From Pseudomonas cerasi (GTDB lineage Bacteria; Pseudomonadota; Gammaproteobacteria; Pseudomonadales; Pseudomonadaceae), in NCBI RefSeq assembly GCF_900074915.1, contig NZ_LT222319.1:248001-312000 (forward strand): DNA of 64,000 nt. Reading direction: 5' to 3'. The position numbers were made by a program, and so were the translations under genes. Under the pieces are notes generated by a model that saw nothing but the letters and a program-made list of their open reading frames with translations, searched no databases and was not told the origin of the DNA. Shown here piece by piece: positions 39,494 to 47,812 of this stretch (position 1 is the first letter of the stretch; each line of letters begins with the position of its first letter).

Positions 39494-40132
39494 ATGACAC
39501 TGCGACTTGGCGACATCGCCCCTGACTTCGAGCAGGAATCCAGCGAGGGTCGTATCCGATTTCATGAATGGCTCGGCGACAGCTGGGGTGTGTTGTTTTC
39601 TCATCCGGCGGACTTCACGCCGGTGTGCACCACAGAACTGGGTTTCACTGCCAAACTGAAAGACGAGTTCGCCAAGCGCAGCGTAAAAGCCATTGCGCTG
39701 TCGGTGGACCCGGTCGATTCGCACATCAAGTGGATCGACGATATCAACACCACGCAAAACACCCTGGTCAACTTCCCGATTCTGGCCGATGCCGACCGCA
39801 AGGTCTCCGACCTGTACGACCTGATTCATCCCAATGCCAACGACACACTGACTGTGCGCTCGCTGTTCGTGATCGATCCGAACAAGAAGGTGCGTCTGAC
39901 GATCACCTATCCGGCCAGCACCGGGCGTAACTTCCACGAGATTCTGCGCGTTATCGACTCTCTGCAATTGACCGACAACTACAAGGTCGCCACGCCCGCC
40001 AACTGGGTGGACGGTGATGACGTAGTGATCGTGCCGTCGATCAAGGATGAAGCCGAGATCAAGCAACGCTTTCCCAAGGGCTATAAGGCAGTCACGCCCT
40101 ATCTGCGCCTGACACCACAGCCAAACCGCTGA
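39494..40132 (+). CDS. lsfA: 1-Cys peroxiredoxin LsfA
   Basis: This 212-residue Prx6-type peroxiredoxin has the peroxidatic Cys45 in HPADFTPVCTTELG and no resolving Cys. It reduces hydroperoxides. Met1 and Cys45 are its only sulfur residues, which fits LsfA, a sulfate-starvation protein known next to ssu genes in P. putida and P. aeruginosa. AAGGAG precedes the ATG. It is followed by a terminator and then the ssu operon. Confidence 0.9.
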   Translation: MTLRLGDIAPDFEQESSEGRIRFHEWLGDSWGVLFSHPADFTPVCTTELGFTAKLKDEFAKRSVKAIALSVDPVDSHIKWIDDINTTQNTLVNFPILADADRKVSDLYDLIHPNANDTLTVRSLFVIDPNKKVRLTITYPASTGRNFHEILRVIDSLQLTDNYKVATPANWVDGDDVVIVPSIKDEAEIKQRFPKGYKAVTPYLRLTPQPNR

Positions 40133-40161
40133 TTTTCGATCTACCAAGCGTGGGGTTATTC

Positions 40162-40186
40162 GGGCCGATTTATCGGCCCTTTTTTA
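40162..40186 (+). terminator. terminator of lsfA
   Basis: GGGCCGA(TTTA)TCGGCCC is followed by TTTTTTA. Confidence 0.9.
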
Positions 40187-40219
40187 TTGTTCCCTGCCGC
40201 TTGCTGCGTCGCTTGACCA

Positions 40220-40310
40220 ACCGCGGACGCAGAGCATGGGCACGATAGCTGAGATTATCGTTCCTCACGCTCCAGCGTGGGAATGCAGGTCGTGACGCTC
40301 TGCGTCACAG
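40220..40310. repeat. REP-type palindromes upstream of ssuA
   Basis: CACGCTCCAGCGTGGG (about 40266-40281) and GTGACGCTCTGCGTCAC (40292-40308) are perfect or near-perfect palindromes. The same units recur at 56186-56285 and 62410-62580. Confidence 0.8.
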
Positions 40311-40481
40311 GTCCGCAACGTGCAGGCAACGGCACTTCCCTTATATTCTTTTATGGAATAACTAAATGAATAAATAAGATTTATAGATATAAAAAAGGGC
40401 TGTTAATGTCGTGCCTATTCCCACCTTGCTCGTCCCTCACCGGTCGAGCAGGGGATCACCCCAATAGGTAAAGGAGCGCAT

Positions 40482-41447
40482 ATGCGCACTGTCATTTTGC
40501 GTCGAAGCCTTGTCGCGCTGTTTGCTGCTGCGGTCGCTCTTGGTGCGGTCACTCAGGCCCAGGCGGAAGATCTGCGCATCGGTTACCAGAAGTACGGCAC
40601 GCTGGTGCTGCTCAAGGCCAAGGGCTCGCTGGAAAAGCGTCTGGCCGAGCAGGGCGTTAAAGTCCAGTGGACCGAGTTCCCCGGTGGCCCTCAACTGCTT
40701 GAAGGCCTGAATGTCGGTTCCATCGACTTCGGCGTCACCGGCGAAACGCCGCCAGTCTTCGCTCAGGCCGCAGGCGCGGATCTGCTGTATGTAGCCTATG
40801 AGCCGCCAGCACCGACCAGTGAAGCCATCCTTGTCCCCAAAGACTCACCGATCACCTCGGTCAAAGACCTGAAGGGCAAGAAAGTCGTCCTCAATAAAGG
40901 CTCGAACGTCCATTACCTGCTGGTCAGGGCACTGGAGGATGCCGGCCTGAAATACACCGATATCCAGACCGTCTTCCTGCCTCCGGCCGATGCGCGTGCC
41001 GCTTTCGAGCGCGGCAGTGTGGATGCCTGGGTCATCTGGGACCCCTACCAAGCCGCAGCTGAAAAGCAATTGCAGGCGCGGACCTTGAAAGACGGCACCG
41101 GCATTGTCGACAACCATCAGTTCTATCTCGCCACCAAGCCATACGCGCAGAAAAACCCCAAGGTCATTCAGGCTCTGATCGAGGAAGTCCGTGCGGTGGG
41201 CGAATGGTCCAAGGCCAATCCCGATGAAGTGACCCAACAGGTCGCACCGTTGCTGGGGCTGCCGGCCGACATCACCCTGACCTCGGTAAAGCGTCAGGGC
41301 TACGGCGCGCAGTTCCTTACCCCGCCGGTGGTGGCGGCACAGCAGAAAATCGCTGACACCTTCTACCAGCTCAAGCTGATTCCAAAGCCGCTCAGCATTG
41401 CTGATGTGGTCTGGACACCCCCTGCTGCTGTTGCTCAAGCACAGTGA
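40482..41447 (+). CDS. ssuA: aliphatic sulfonate-binding protein SsuA
   Basis: This 321-residue periplasmic receptor has a signal peptide cleaved after AQAQA. The body matches SsuA/TauA: LRIGYQKYGTLVLLKAKGSL, GSIDFGVTGETPPVFAQAAG, KGKKVVLNKGSNVHYLL, DAWVIWDPY. The mature chain contains no Met and no Cys, a mark of sulfur-starvation proteins. It captures sulfonates for SsuC/SsuB. It begins the ssuACBF operon; no ssuE is in front of it. Confidence 0.94.
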   Translation: MRTVILRRSLVALFAAAVALGAVTQAQAEDLRIGYQKYGTLVLLKAKGSLEKRLAEQGVKVQWTEFPGGPQLLEGLNVGSIDFGVTGETPPVFAQAAGADLLYVAYEPPAPTSEAILVPKDSPITSVKDLKGKKVVLNKGSNVHYLLVRALEDAGLKYTDIQTVFLPPADARAAFERGSVDAWVIWDPYQAAAEKQLQARTLKDGTGIVDNHQFYLATKPYAQKNPKVIQALIEEVRAVGEWSKANPDEVTQQVAPLLGLPADITLTSVKRQGYGAQFLTPPVVAAQQKIADTFYQLKLIPKPLSIADVVWTPPAAVAQAQ

Positions 41448-41475
41448 TCGTCAGGCCCTTCGAGGAGACAACTCC

Positions 41476-42273
41476 ATGAGCCTCAGTGCTTCGCAACGCA
41501 TCGTTCACCGACTGGCGCCCTGGGCTCTTCCTGTCCTGTTGTTGGCAGTCTGGCAGCTATCGGTCAGCGCCGGCTGGTTATCCACACGCATTCTGCCCGC
41601 ACCCAGCGCGGTCATCGAAGCGGGCATAAACCTGGTCGCCAGCGGCGAAATCTGGACGCATCTGGCGATCAGCGGCTGGCGCTCCGGGATCGGATTCGCC
41701 ATTGGCGGCGGCATCGGTCTGGCGCTGGGCTTCATTACCGGCCTGAGCAAATGGGGCGAGCGTCTGCTGGACAGCTCGGTGCAGATGATCCGTAACGTGC
41801 CGCACCTGGCGCTGATTCCGCTGGTCATTCTGTGGTTCGGCATTGATGAGACCGCCAAGATATTCCTGGTCGCGCTGGGCACCCTGTTCCCGATTTATCT
41901 GAACACCTACCACGGCATCCGCAACATCGATCCGGCACTGGTAGAAATGTCCCGCAGCTATGGCCTGTCAGGTTTCAGCCTGTTCCGTCATGTGATCCTG
42001 CCGGGCGCCATGCCTTCGATTCTGGTCGGCGTGCGCTTTGCGCTGGGCTTCATGTGGCTGACGCTGATCGTCGCGGAAACCATTTCTGCCAGCTCCGGCA
42101 TCGGCTACCTGGCGATGAATGCGCGGGAGTTTCTGCAAACCGACGTCGTGGTGCTGGCCATCGTGTTGTACGCCGTACTCGGCAAGCTGGCCGATCTGGC
42201 AGCGCGAGGCCTGGAACGTGTCTGCCTGCGCTGGCACCCGGCCTATCAAGTGAGCAAAGGCGGTGCCGCATGA
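41476..42273 (+). CDS. ssuC: sulfonate ABC transporter permease SsuC
   Basis: This 265-residue permease has about six membrane segments and the EAA-like loop [31 protein letters not shown] near the N terminus is typical of SsuC/TauC. GAGGAGA precedes the ATG at 41476; the longer frame begins inside ssuA. It starts 28 bp after ssuA, where P. putida has ssuD, and overlaps ssuB by 4 bp. Confidence 0.95.
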   Translation: MSLSASQRIVHRLAPWALPVLLLAVWQLSVSAGWLSTRILPAPSAVIEAGINLVASGEIWTHLAISGWRSGIGFAIGGGIGLALGFITGLSKWGERLLDSSVQMIRNVPHLALIPLVILWFGIDETAKIFLVALGTLFPIYLNTYHGIRNIDPALVEMSRSYGLSGFSLFRHVILPGAMPSILVGVRFALGFMWLTLIVAETISASSGIGYLAMNAREFLQTDVVVLAIVLYAVLGKLADLAARGLERVCLRWHPAYQVSKGGAA

Positions 42274-43082
42274 CCAGTCTGAAACAGCAACCTCCACACT
42301 TGCTGCGTGGCATCCCGCTGGCAGTACGCAAGCTGAAAAAAGCGTTCGGTGCCCGTGAAGTGCTCAAGGACATCGACCTGCACATCCCTGCCGGTCAGTT
42401 CGTCGCCATCGTCGGCCGCAGCGGTTGTGGCAAAAGCACGCTGTTGCGTCTGCTCGCCGGCCTCGACAAACCAACGCAAGGCCAGCTGCTTGCCGGCTCT
42501 GCACCGTTGGACGATGCCCGCGAAGACACGCGCTTGATGTTTCAGGAAGCGCGCTTGCTGCCCTGGAAAAAGATCATCGACAACGTCGGCCTCGGGTTGA
42601 GCGGCGACTGGCGAGCGCAGGCCCTTGAAGCGCTTGAGGCCGTCGGCCTCGCCGAGCGCGCCAATGAGTGGCCTGCCGCATTGTCCGGCGGTCAGAAGCA
42701 GCGCGTTGCCTTGGCTCGTGCACTGATTCACAAGCCGCGTCTGCTGTTGCTCGACGAGCCGTTGGGCGCGCTGGATGCCCTGACCCGGATCGAAATGCAG
42801 CAACTGATCGAAAAGCTGTGGGGCCAGTATGGTTTCACGGTGCTGCTGGTAACCCACGACGTCAGCGAGGCCGTGGCCATTGCCGACCGGGTGATCCTGA
42901 TCGAAGAGGGGCAGATCGGTCTCGATCTGCTGGTCGACCTGCCACGTCCGCGTGTTCGTGGTTCGCATCGCCTTGCGGCGCTGGAGGCTGAAGTGCTCAA
43001 CCGTGTGCTGGCCCTGCCGGGTTCGCCACCTGACCCGGAACCGTTTTCGCCACTGCCTACGCAATTGCGCTGGGCAAATTAA
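42270..43082 (+). CDS. ssuB: sulfonate ABC transporter ATPase SsuB
   Basis: This 270-residue ATPase has Walker [10 protein letters not shown], the Q-loop [12 protein letters not shown], signature LSGGQKQR, Walker [13 protein letters not shown] and switch His [10 protein letters not shown]. The LLPW segment after the Q-loop is typical of the nitrate/sulfonate/taurine branch. It energises SsuC. The ATGA overlap with ssuC indicates coupled translation. Confidence 0.95.
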   Translation: MTSLKQQPPHLLRGIPLAVRKLKKAFGAREVLKDIDLHIPAGQFVAIVGRSGCGKSTLLRLLAGLDKPTQGQLLAGSAPLDDAREDTRLMFQEARLLPWKKIIDNVGLGLSGDWRAQALEALEAVGLAERANEWPAALSGGQKQRVALARALIHKPRLLLLDEPLGALDALTRIEMQQLIEKLWGQYGFTVLLVTHDVSEAVAIADRVILIEEGQIGLDLLVDLPRPRVRGSHRLAALEAEVLNRVLALPGSPPDPEPFSPLPTQLRWAN

Positions 43083-43108
43083 CCCTGATACCCAAAGGAA
43101 GACATGCC

Positions 43109-43324
43109 ATGACTATTAAAGCCATCAACGTTCGCAATCAGTTCAAAGGCACCATCAAGGAAATCGTCCACGGCGACGTACTGTCGGAAATCGACGTACA
43201 GACTGCATCGGGTGTCGTGACCTCGGTCATCACCACCCGCTCGGTCAAGGAGCTGGAGCTGGTCGTCGGCAGCGAAGTCATCGCCTTCGTGAAGTCGACA
43301 GAAGTCTCCATCGCCAAGCTATAA
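43109..43324 (+). CDS. ssuF: TOBE-domain molybdopterin-binding protein SsuF
   Basis: This 71-residue Mop/TOBE protein (FKGTIKEIVHGDVLSEIDVQ, STEVSIAKL) matches SsuF, needed with the ssu genes in P. putida for sulfonate use, with an unclear role. Apart from Met1 it has no sulfur residue. It closes the operon, 26 bp after ssuB. Confidence 0.92.
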   Translation: MTIKAINVRNQFKGTIKEIVHGDVLSEIDVQTASGVVTSVITTRSVKELELVVGSEVIAFVKSTEVSIAKL

Positions 43325-43334
43325 ACGATGGGCA

Positions 43335-43378
43335 AAAAACACCCTGGACGGTCCTGACCCTCCGGGGTTTTGTGCTTT
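43335..43378 (+). terminator. probable terminator after ssuF
   Basis: An imperfect stem (AAAACACCC...GGGGTTTTGT) is followed by GCTTTTTA. Confidence 0.6.
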
Positions 43379-43610
43379 TTACCTGGCAGTTATGTGAGGT
43401 AGGCGACGTATCGGTTTTGCCGGATGCTGGCAGCTGGCTCTATTTGAAGAAACTGCCATGACCTCTTCAACCCAGTAAAGCAGCTTCATCGAGGCCGAGT
43501 AAAAGACGAGGAGGGCATCAAATAGGCTTTGCCAGAAGAGATCCTGTCGTGAGGAGTGCACACCAAAAATATTATGCTGCACTTAAAGCTGCCGATATTA
43601 AAAAGCCTAA

Positions 43611-44803
43611 GGAAACTCTGAAAAAGACTTCCAAATCTGGTGAAATACGCCAGTCCCAAGCACTGAACGGTTGAGTCCCGATGAAGCAGATGTCCTTCGC
43701 TGACGCCGAATACGCTGGCAAACGCAAACAAACCCGCCGTGAACGCTTCCTGATCGAGATGGATCAGGTCGTGCCCTGGAATGGCTTGGTCAAACTGATC
43801 GAGCCACACTATCCAAAGGGCGAAGGTGGTCGCCCTGCCTATCCGTTGATGGCGATGTTGCGGGTTCATCTGATGCAAAACTGGTTCGGCTACAGCGATC
43901 CGGCCATGGAAGAATCGCTCTACGAAACCACAATTCTGCGACAGTTTGCAGGACTGCACCTGGATCGGATTCCGGACGAAACCACGATCCTCAATTTCCG
44001 CCGACTGCTGGAGAAACATGAGCTGGCCGGTGGGATTTTGCAGGTCATCAATGGCTATTTGGGCGACCGTGGTTTGTTGCTGCGCCAGGGCACCGTGGTC
44101 GATGCAACGATCATCCATGCGGCGAGTTCGACCAAGAACGAGGACGGAAAACGTGACCCTGAAATGCACCAGACGAAGAAAGGAAATCAATATTTCTTCG
44201 GGATGAAAGCGCACATCGGTGTCGATGCCGAATCCGGTTTGGTGCATAGCGTGGTGGGCACGGCGGCGAATGTAGCTGACGTAACTCAGGTCGACCAGTT
44301 ACTGCACGGAGAAGAAACTTACGTCTCTGGCGACGCGGGCTACACCGGTGTCGAAAAGCGTCCCGAGCATCAAAATCGCCAAATGATATGGTCGATTGCA
44401 GCGCGGCCCAGCAGTTATAAAAAGCATGCAAAGGAAAGTCTGATCGGGCGCATGCGTCGCAAAATCGAATACGCGAAAGCTCAACTGCGCGCCAAGGTTG
44501 AGCATCCGTTTCGAGTGATCAAACGCCAGTTTGGTTATACGAAAGTACGCTTCCGAGGCCTGCTGAAAAACACTGCGCAGCAGACCACGCTATTTGCTCT
44601 GTCCAATCTGTGGATGATGCGAAAACGACTGCTGAATACAGGAGAGGTGCGCCTGTAATGTGGACAATTGACGCTAAAAAGCGCTTGTCCGAAGAAAAAA
44701 GAGGAGTTGGGCGAGGCAAAGGTCTGATTTTCGATTGAAACGACGTTTTTTGAAACTTTGAAGCAACGGGAGGGTTAAAAAGTCTGCCTACTTCAGACCT
44801 TCC
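43611..44803 (+). mobile_element. IS5-family (IS5 group) insertion sequence
   Basis: This 1193-bp element has imperfect terminal inverted repeats: GGAAACTCTGAA on the left and GGAAGGTCTGAA on the right (10 of 12 match). The target duplication CTAA is at 43607-43610 and 44804-44807, fitting the YTAR preference of this group. It contains one intact transposase gene. Length equals that of IS5 itself. The exact IS name is not assigned. Confidence 0.93.
43681..44658 (+). CDS. IS5-family transposase
   Basis: This 325-residue DDE transposase has likely catalytic residues D141 (GTVVDATII), D218 (VSGDAGYTG) and E274 (RAKVEHPFRVIKRQFG, the Y-2-R-3-E-6-K region). The N-terminal half contains DUF772-type FADAEYAGKRKQTRRERFLI and QFAGLHLDRIPDETTILNFR. 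The frame is complete, so the element may be mobile. Confidence 0.95.
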   Translation: MKQMSFADAEYAGKRKQTRRERFLIEMDQVVPWNGLVKLIEPHYPKGEGGRPAYPLMAMLRVHLMQNWFGYSDPAMEESLYETTILRQFAGLHLDRIPDETTILNFRRLLEKHELAGGILQVINGYLGDRGLLLRQGTVVDATIIHAASSTKNEDGKRDPEMHQTKKGNQYFFGMKAHIGVDAESGLVHSVVGTAANVADVTQVDQLLHGEETYVSGDAGYTGVEKRPEHQNRQMIWSIAARPSSYKKHAKESLIGRMRRKIEYAKAQLRAKVEHPFRVIKRQFGYTKVRFRGLLKNTAQQTTLFALSNLWMMRKRLLNTGEVRL

Positions 44804-45035
44804 CTAAGCCTGATAGTCCTATTTATATTAATGGCACGCTAGAAACTGAAGCTTTCGCTGCAAGAATTAAGTATTTTCAAGAGAAGATAAATTATAGGTC
44901 CAGGATTGAAGGTACTGATAATTAGAATTCAACCACCTATGCTGATCAGGTCGCGGCATTGAAGCGAGAAAAAAGAGACCAGGCTAAGTATCTACAGAAC
45001 CCGAGAGAACAAATAAATCCACTCGGTCGTAATTC

Positions 45036-45668
45036 TCAATCTGCCCTCTTCACCAAAAACACCGGCAAATACAACCCCAGATAAGCATCAAATACCCGCA
45101 TCCCTTCCTCAGCCATGCGCGGTGTGATCTCGTCATGCAACTGCACCGACCGCGCATACACGCGATCCCCCAGTTCCATGGCCAGCGCAAACACGTCTAC
45201 ATCGTCCGGCAGTGCGGGCAACTGGAAGTGGCGGTCAAACACTTCAAGCATCAAGTGCCCTAGCTCAATATCGTGCTGGCGGTCGGCCTGGTTGATTTCG
45301 GTCAGGCCGTGCTGGGCAAGGATCAATTGGCGGGCGGCGGCGTCGGCGTTGTAGATGGCCAGCATGCGCAGTTCGACGATGCGTGACAGGTCGCGCCAGG
45401 TGGTGAGCTGGTCGTGATCAATGGGGGCCTGCAGCGACGCGCGAAAGGCGGCGTGGATGTCGGCGGTCAGTGCTTCAAGCAGTGCAGGGACGCTGGCGAA
45501 GAAGTGGTACACCGACGAGGGCGGAATGCCGGCGCGCTCGGCAACGCTGTAAATCGACAGGCTGGCCACTCCTTGTTCGGCAAGCAGCGTGCGCGCGGCG
45601 TCGAGAATCGAATCGATTCTGGCCTGGCTGCGTGCTTGAGGTTTGCGAGGCGTGGCGGGGCGTGTCAT
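45036..45668 (-). CDS. TetR/AcrR family regulator
   Basis: This 210-residue repressor-type protein has an N-terminal helix-turn-helix (about 15-60: ILDAARTLLAEQGVASLSIY, RAGIPPSSVYHFFAS). The C-terminal ligand domain has no recognised family. The ATG at 45668 is chosen (MTRPATPRK); a start ten codons upstream (45698) is also possible. It lies 174 bp downstream of spuI in the same direction, separated by a terminator. It may regulate polyamine genes; that is inference from position. Confidence 0.85.
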   Translation of the reverse strand: MTRPATPRKPQARSQARIDSILDAARTLLAEQGVASLSIYSVAERAGIPPSSVYHFFASVPALLEALTADIHAAFRASLQAPIDHDQLTTWRDLSRIVELRMLAIYNADAAARQLILAQHGLTEINQADRQHDIELGHLMLEVFDRHFQLPALPDDVDVFALAMELGDRVYARSVQLHDEITPRMAEEGMRVFDAYLGLYLPVFLVKRAD

Positions 45669-45788
45669 GGGCGTGGCTCTTGGTTGGGCTGCGGGCATTG
45701 TAAGGGATTCTGACGGGATGAATCGCTGTCGTCGCCAAACGATCATCGCTCCCACGCTGGAACGATAGGTGCCGGGGGGCACACCAAA

Positions 45789-45822
45789 CAAAAACGCCGC
45801 AAGGCTCAAAGCCTGCGGCGTC
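45789..45822 (-). terminator. terminator of spuI
   Basis: On the minus strand GACGCCGCAGGC pairs with GCCTTGCGGCGT and is followed by TTTTGTTTG. Confidence 0.85.
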
Positions 45823-45841
45823 TTGTACTACTCGGCCTCAA

Positions 45842-47218
45842 TCAGACCGTATGCAGATACCAGTTGTACTCAAGGTCGGAGATGGAGTGTTCAAACTCTT
45901 CCAGCTCGCTCTCCTTACAGGCCACGAAGATGTCGATGTATTTCGGGTCGATGTACTTGGCCATCACCGGGTTGTCGTCCAGCTCGCGCAGTGCATCACG
46001 CAGGTTGTTCGGCAGGCTTTGTTCATGCTGCTCGTAGGAGTTGCCTTCTACCGGGGCGCCAGGCTCGACCTTGTTGACCAGGCCGTGGTACACGCCCGCC
46101 AGGACCGAAGCCATCACCAGATACGGGTTGGCATCGGCACCGGCAACGCGGTGTTCGATACGTACCGCGTCGGCGGTGCCGGTCGGTACGCGAACGGCGA
46201 CCGTACGGTTGTCCAGACCCCAGGTCGGCGAGTTGGGCACATAGAACTGCGCACCGAACCGGCGATACGAGTTGACGTTCGGGCACAGGAAAGCCATTTG
46301 TGCCGGCAGGGTCTCGAGCACACCGCCGATTGCATGACGCAATGCGGCGTTCTGCTCGGGATCCTCGCTGGTGAAGATGTTCTTGCCATCACGATCCAGG
46401 ATCGAGATGTGAACGTGCAGACCATTACCCGCCTGACCCGGATAGGGCTTGGCCATGAAGGTCGTGTCCATCTCGTGATCGTAGGCGATGTTCTTGATCA
46501 GGCGCTTGAGCAGTACGGCGTAATCGCACGCCTTGATCGCGTCGGCGACGTGATGCAGGTTGACTTCGAACTGGGCCGGGGCGCTTTCCTTGACAATGGC
46601 GTCGGCAGGAATGCCTTGTTCCTTCGCACCTTCGAGGATGTCCTGAAGGCAGTCGACGTATTCGTCGAGGTCGTCGATCAGGTAGACCTGTGTCGAGTGC
46701 GGGCGTTTGCCGGAGATCGGCGAGCGGGGCGGTTGTGGGCGACCGTTCACGTTCTCCTGATCGATCAGGTAGAACTCCAGCTCGAACGCTGCGCAGATGG
46801 TCAGGCCCATTTCGTCGAATTTGGCGACGACCTGGCGCAATACCTCACGCGGGTCGGCGAAAAACGGGTCGCCTTCGAGTTCGTGCATGGTCATCAGCAA
46901 CTGCGCGGTAGGGCGCTTTTGCCATGGCTCGTTGCACAGGGTGTCAGGGATGGGATAACAGATTCGGTCAGCATCACCGATGTCCAGGCCCAGGCCGGTG
47001 CTTTCCACCGTGGAGCCATTGATATCCAGAGCAAATAAAGAGGCAGGCAGGTTGATGCCCTTCTCGTAAACCTTATGGAGGCTGGTGCGTTCGATGCGTT
47101 TGCCACGCACCACACCATTCATATCTGCAATCAGAAGGTCAACGTACAGAACCTCAGGATGTTCCTTAAGGAACGCGTTCGCTTCGTTAAGCTGAACGGC
47201 ACGCGGGGGTACCGACAT
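45842..47218 (-). CDS. spuI: gamma-glutamylpolyamine synthetase (SpuI)
   Basis: This 458-residue glutamine-synthetase-like enzyme attaches glutamate to putrescine or related polyamines with ATP. It has FELEFYLIDQ, GNGLHVHISILD, FLCPNVNSYRRF and HRVAGADANPYL, the GS catalytic motifs, without adenylylation Tyr context. It is divergent from spuB, as PauA/SpuI genes are in pseudomonads. The exact polyamine is not deducible from sequence. Confidence 0.9.
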   Translation of the reverse strand: MSVPPRAVQLNEANAFLKEHPEVLYVDLLIADMNGVVRGKRIERTSLHKVYEKGINLPASLFALDINGSTVESTGLGLDIGDADRICYPIPDTLCNEPWQKRPTAQLLMTMHELEGDPFFADPREVLRQVVAKFDEMGLTICAAFELEFYLIDQENVNGRPQPPRSPISGKRPHSTQVYLIDDLDEYVDCLQDILEGAKEQGIPADAIVKESAPAQFEVNLHHVADAIKACDYAVLLKRLIKNIAYDHEMDTTFMAKPYPGQAGNGLHVHISILDRDGKNIFTSEDPEQNAALRHAIGGVLETLPAQMAFLCPNVNSYRRFGAQFYVPNSPTWGLDNRTVAVRVPTGTADAVRIEHRVAGADANPYLVMASVLAGVYHGLVNKVEPGAPVEGNSYEQHEQSLPNNLRDALRELDDNPVMAKYIDPKYIDIFVACKESELEEFEHSISDLEYNWYLHTV

Positions 47219-47812
47219 GATGCAACACCTTTGTTGTTAACAATATCAATCATCAATGATTGCGGATCTCAGTCAATCCGAAAGCCATGATGAAGTCAAT
47301 AGAGCCTTTTTTTGCCCTAAAACTGCGCCATATGGCCTTTTTTGCCGCTATTTAGGGCGTTTTATTCCGTTTCTGACCGCTGTTAAATACGAGCTAGAGC
47401 GGCCTGTCTTCTATTTTTAACGGGTTGTTGTATAAAAAAATGAACGAGGCTAAGCTCGATCGCAACCCAGTAGAGCAACAATAGCGGGGGTCCTATGCTT
47501 CACCTTTCCCTGGTCGACACGCGACTATCAAGTCCGTACAGCGCTCATCATGCCTGTGATATCGGTGCTCGTGGTGGGTTGCCACACTGTGCGACACCCC
47601 TGAACGGCTATCGAAGCCAGTCTGCTCTACTCTCAGCGCTGGACATTACCACTATAACGGCGTCGTCAGTGTGACCGCTGCCGTCTGGAAATCCGGCCCC
47701 GCAGCTGTCACCTTACCCCTAATCGGCGTCTGCCGAAACGAGTTGTACATCATGACGCCGATGCGTCTGGAACGCCTGATCACGATCAGGACAATAAAAC
47801 CCTGAGGTATTT
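47219..47812. other. divergent control region spuI / spuB with a possible 59-codon frame
   Basis: This 594-bp region carries an AT-rich spuI-side promoter zone. A CAATCAT/ATGATTG dyad lies at 47246-47261. A short frame, MLHLSLVDTRLSSPYSAHHA and on to a stop (47495-47674), has GGGGG before its ATG. The amidotransferase gene spuA of P. aeruginosa is not here. Confidence 0.45.
47495..47674 (+). CDS. possible small ORF upstream of spuB
   Basis: This 59-residue frame starts with ATG 47495, 6 bp after AGCGGGGG. It has four Cys/His-rich segments (HHACDIG, LPHCATPL) and no recognisable domain. It ends 138 bp before spuB. It could be a leader peptide or chance; codon use is not persuasive. Confidence 0.25.
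   Translation: MLHLSLVDTRLSSPYSAHHACDIGARGGLPHCATPLNGYRSQSALLSALDITTITASSV

Larger units (their letters stand above)
43462..44925 (+). pseudogene. decayed gene interrupted by the IS5 element
   Basis: Joining the flanks at the CTAA duplication gives one continuous frame. The left part includes DPVVRSAHQKYYAALKAADI and the right part PDSPIYINGTLETEAFAARI, ending at TAG 44923-44925. The frame continues past the TAG for about 50 more codons (TYADQVAALKREKRDQAKYL). At its 5' end an in-frame TGA (43459-43461) precedes it, and the nearest ATG (43458) is one base out of frame. So it carried decay besides the IS. AT-rich, helical, unknown family; possibly an acquired gene. Confidence 0.55.
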
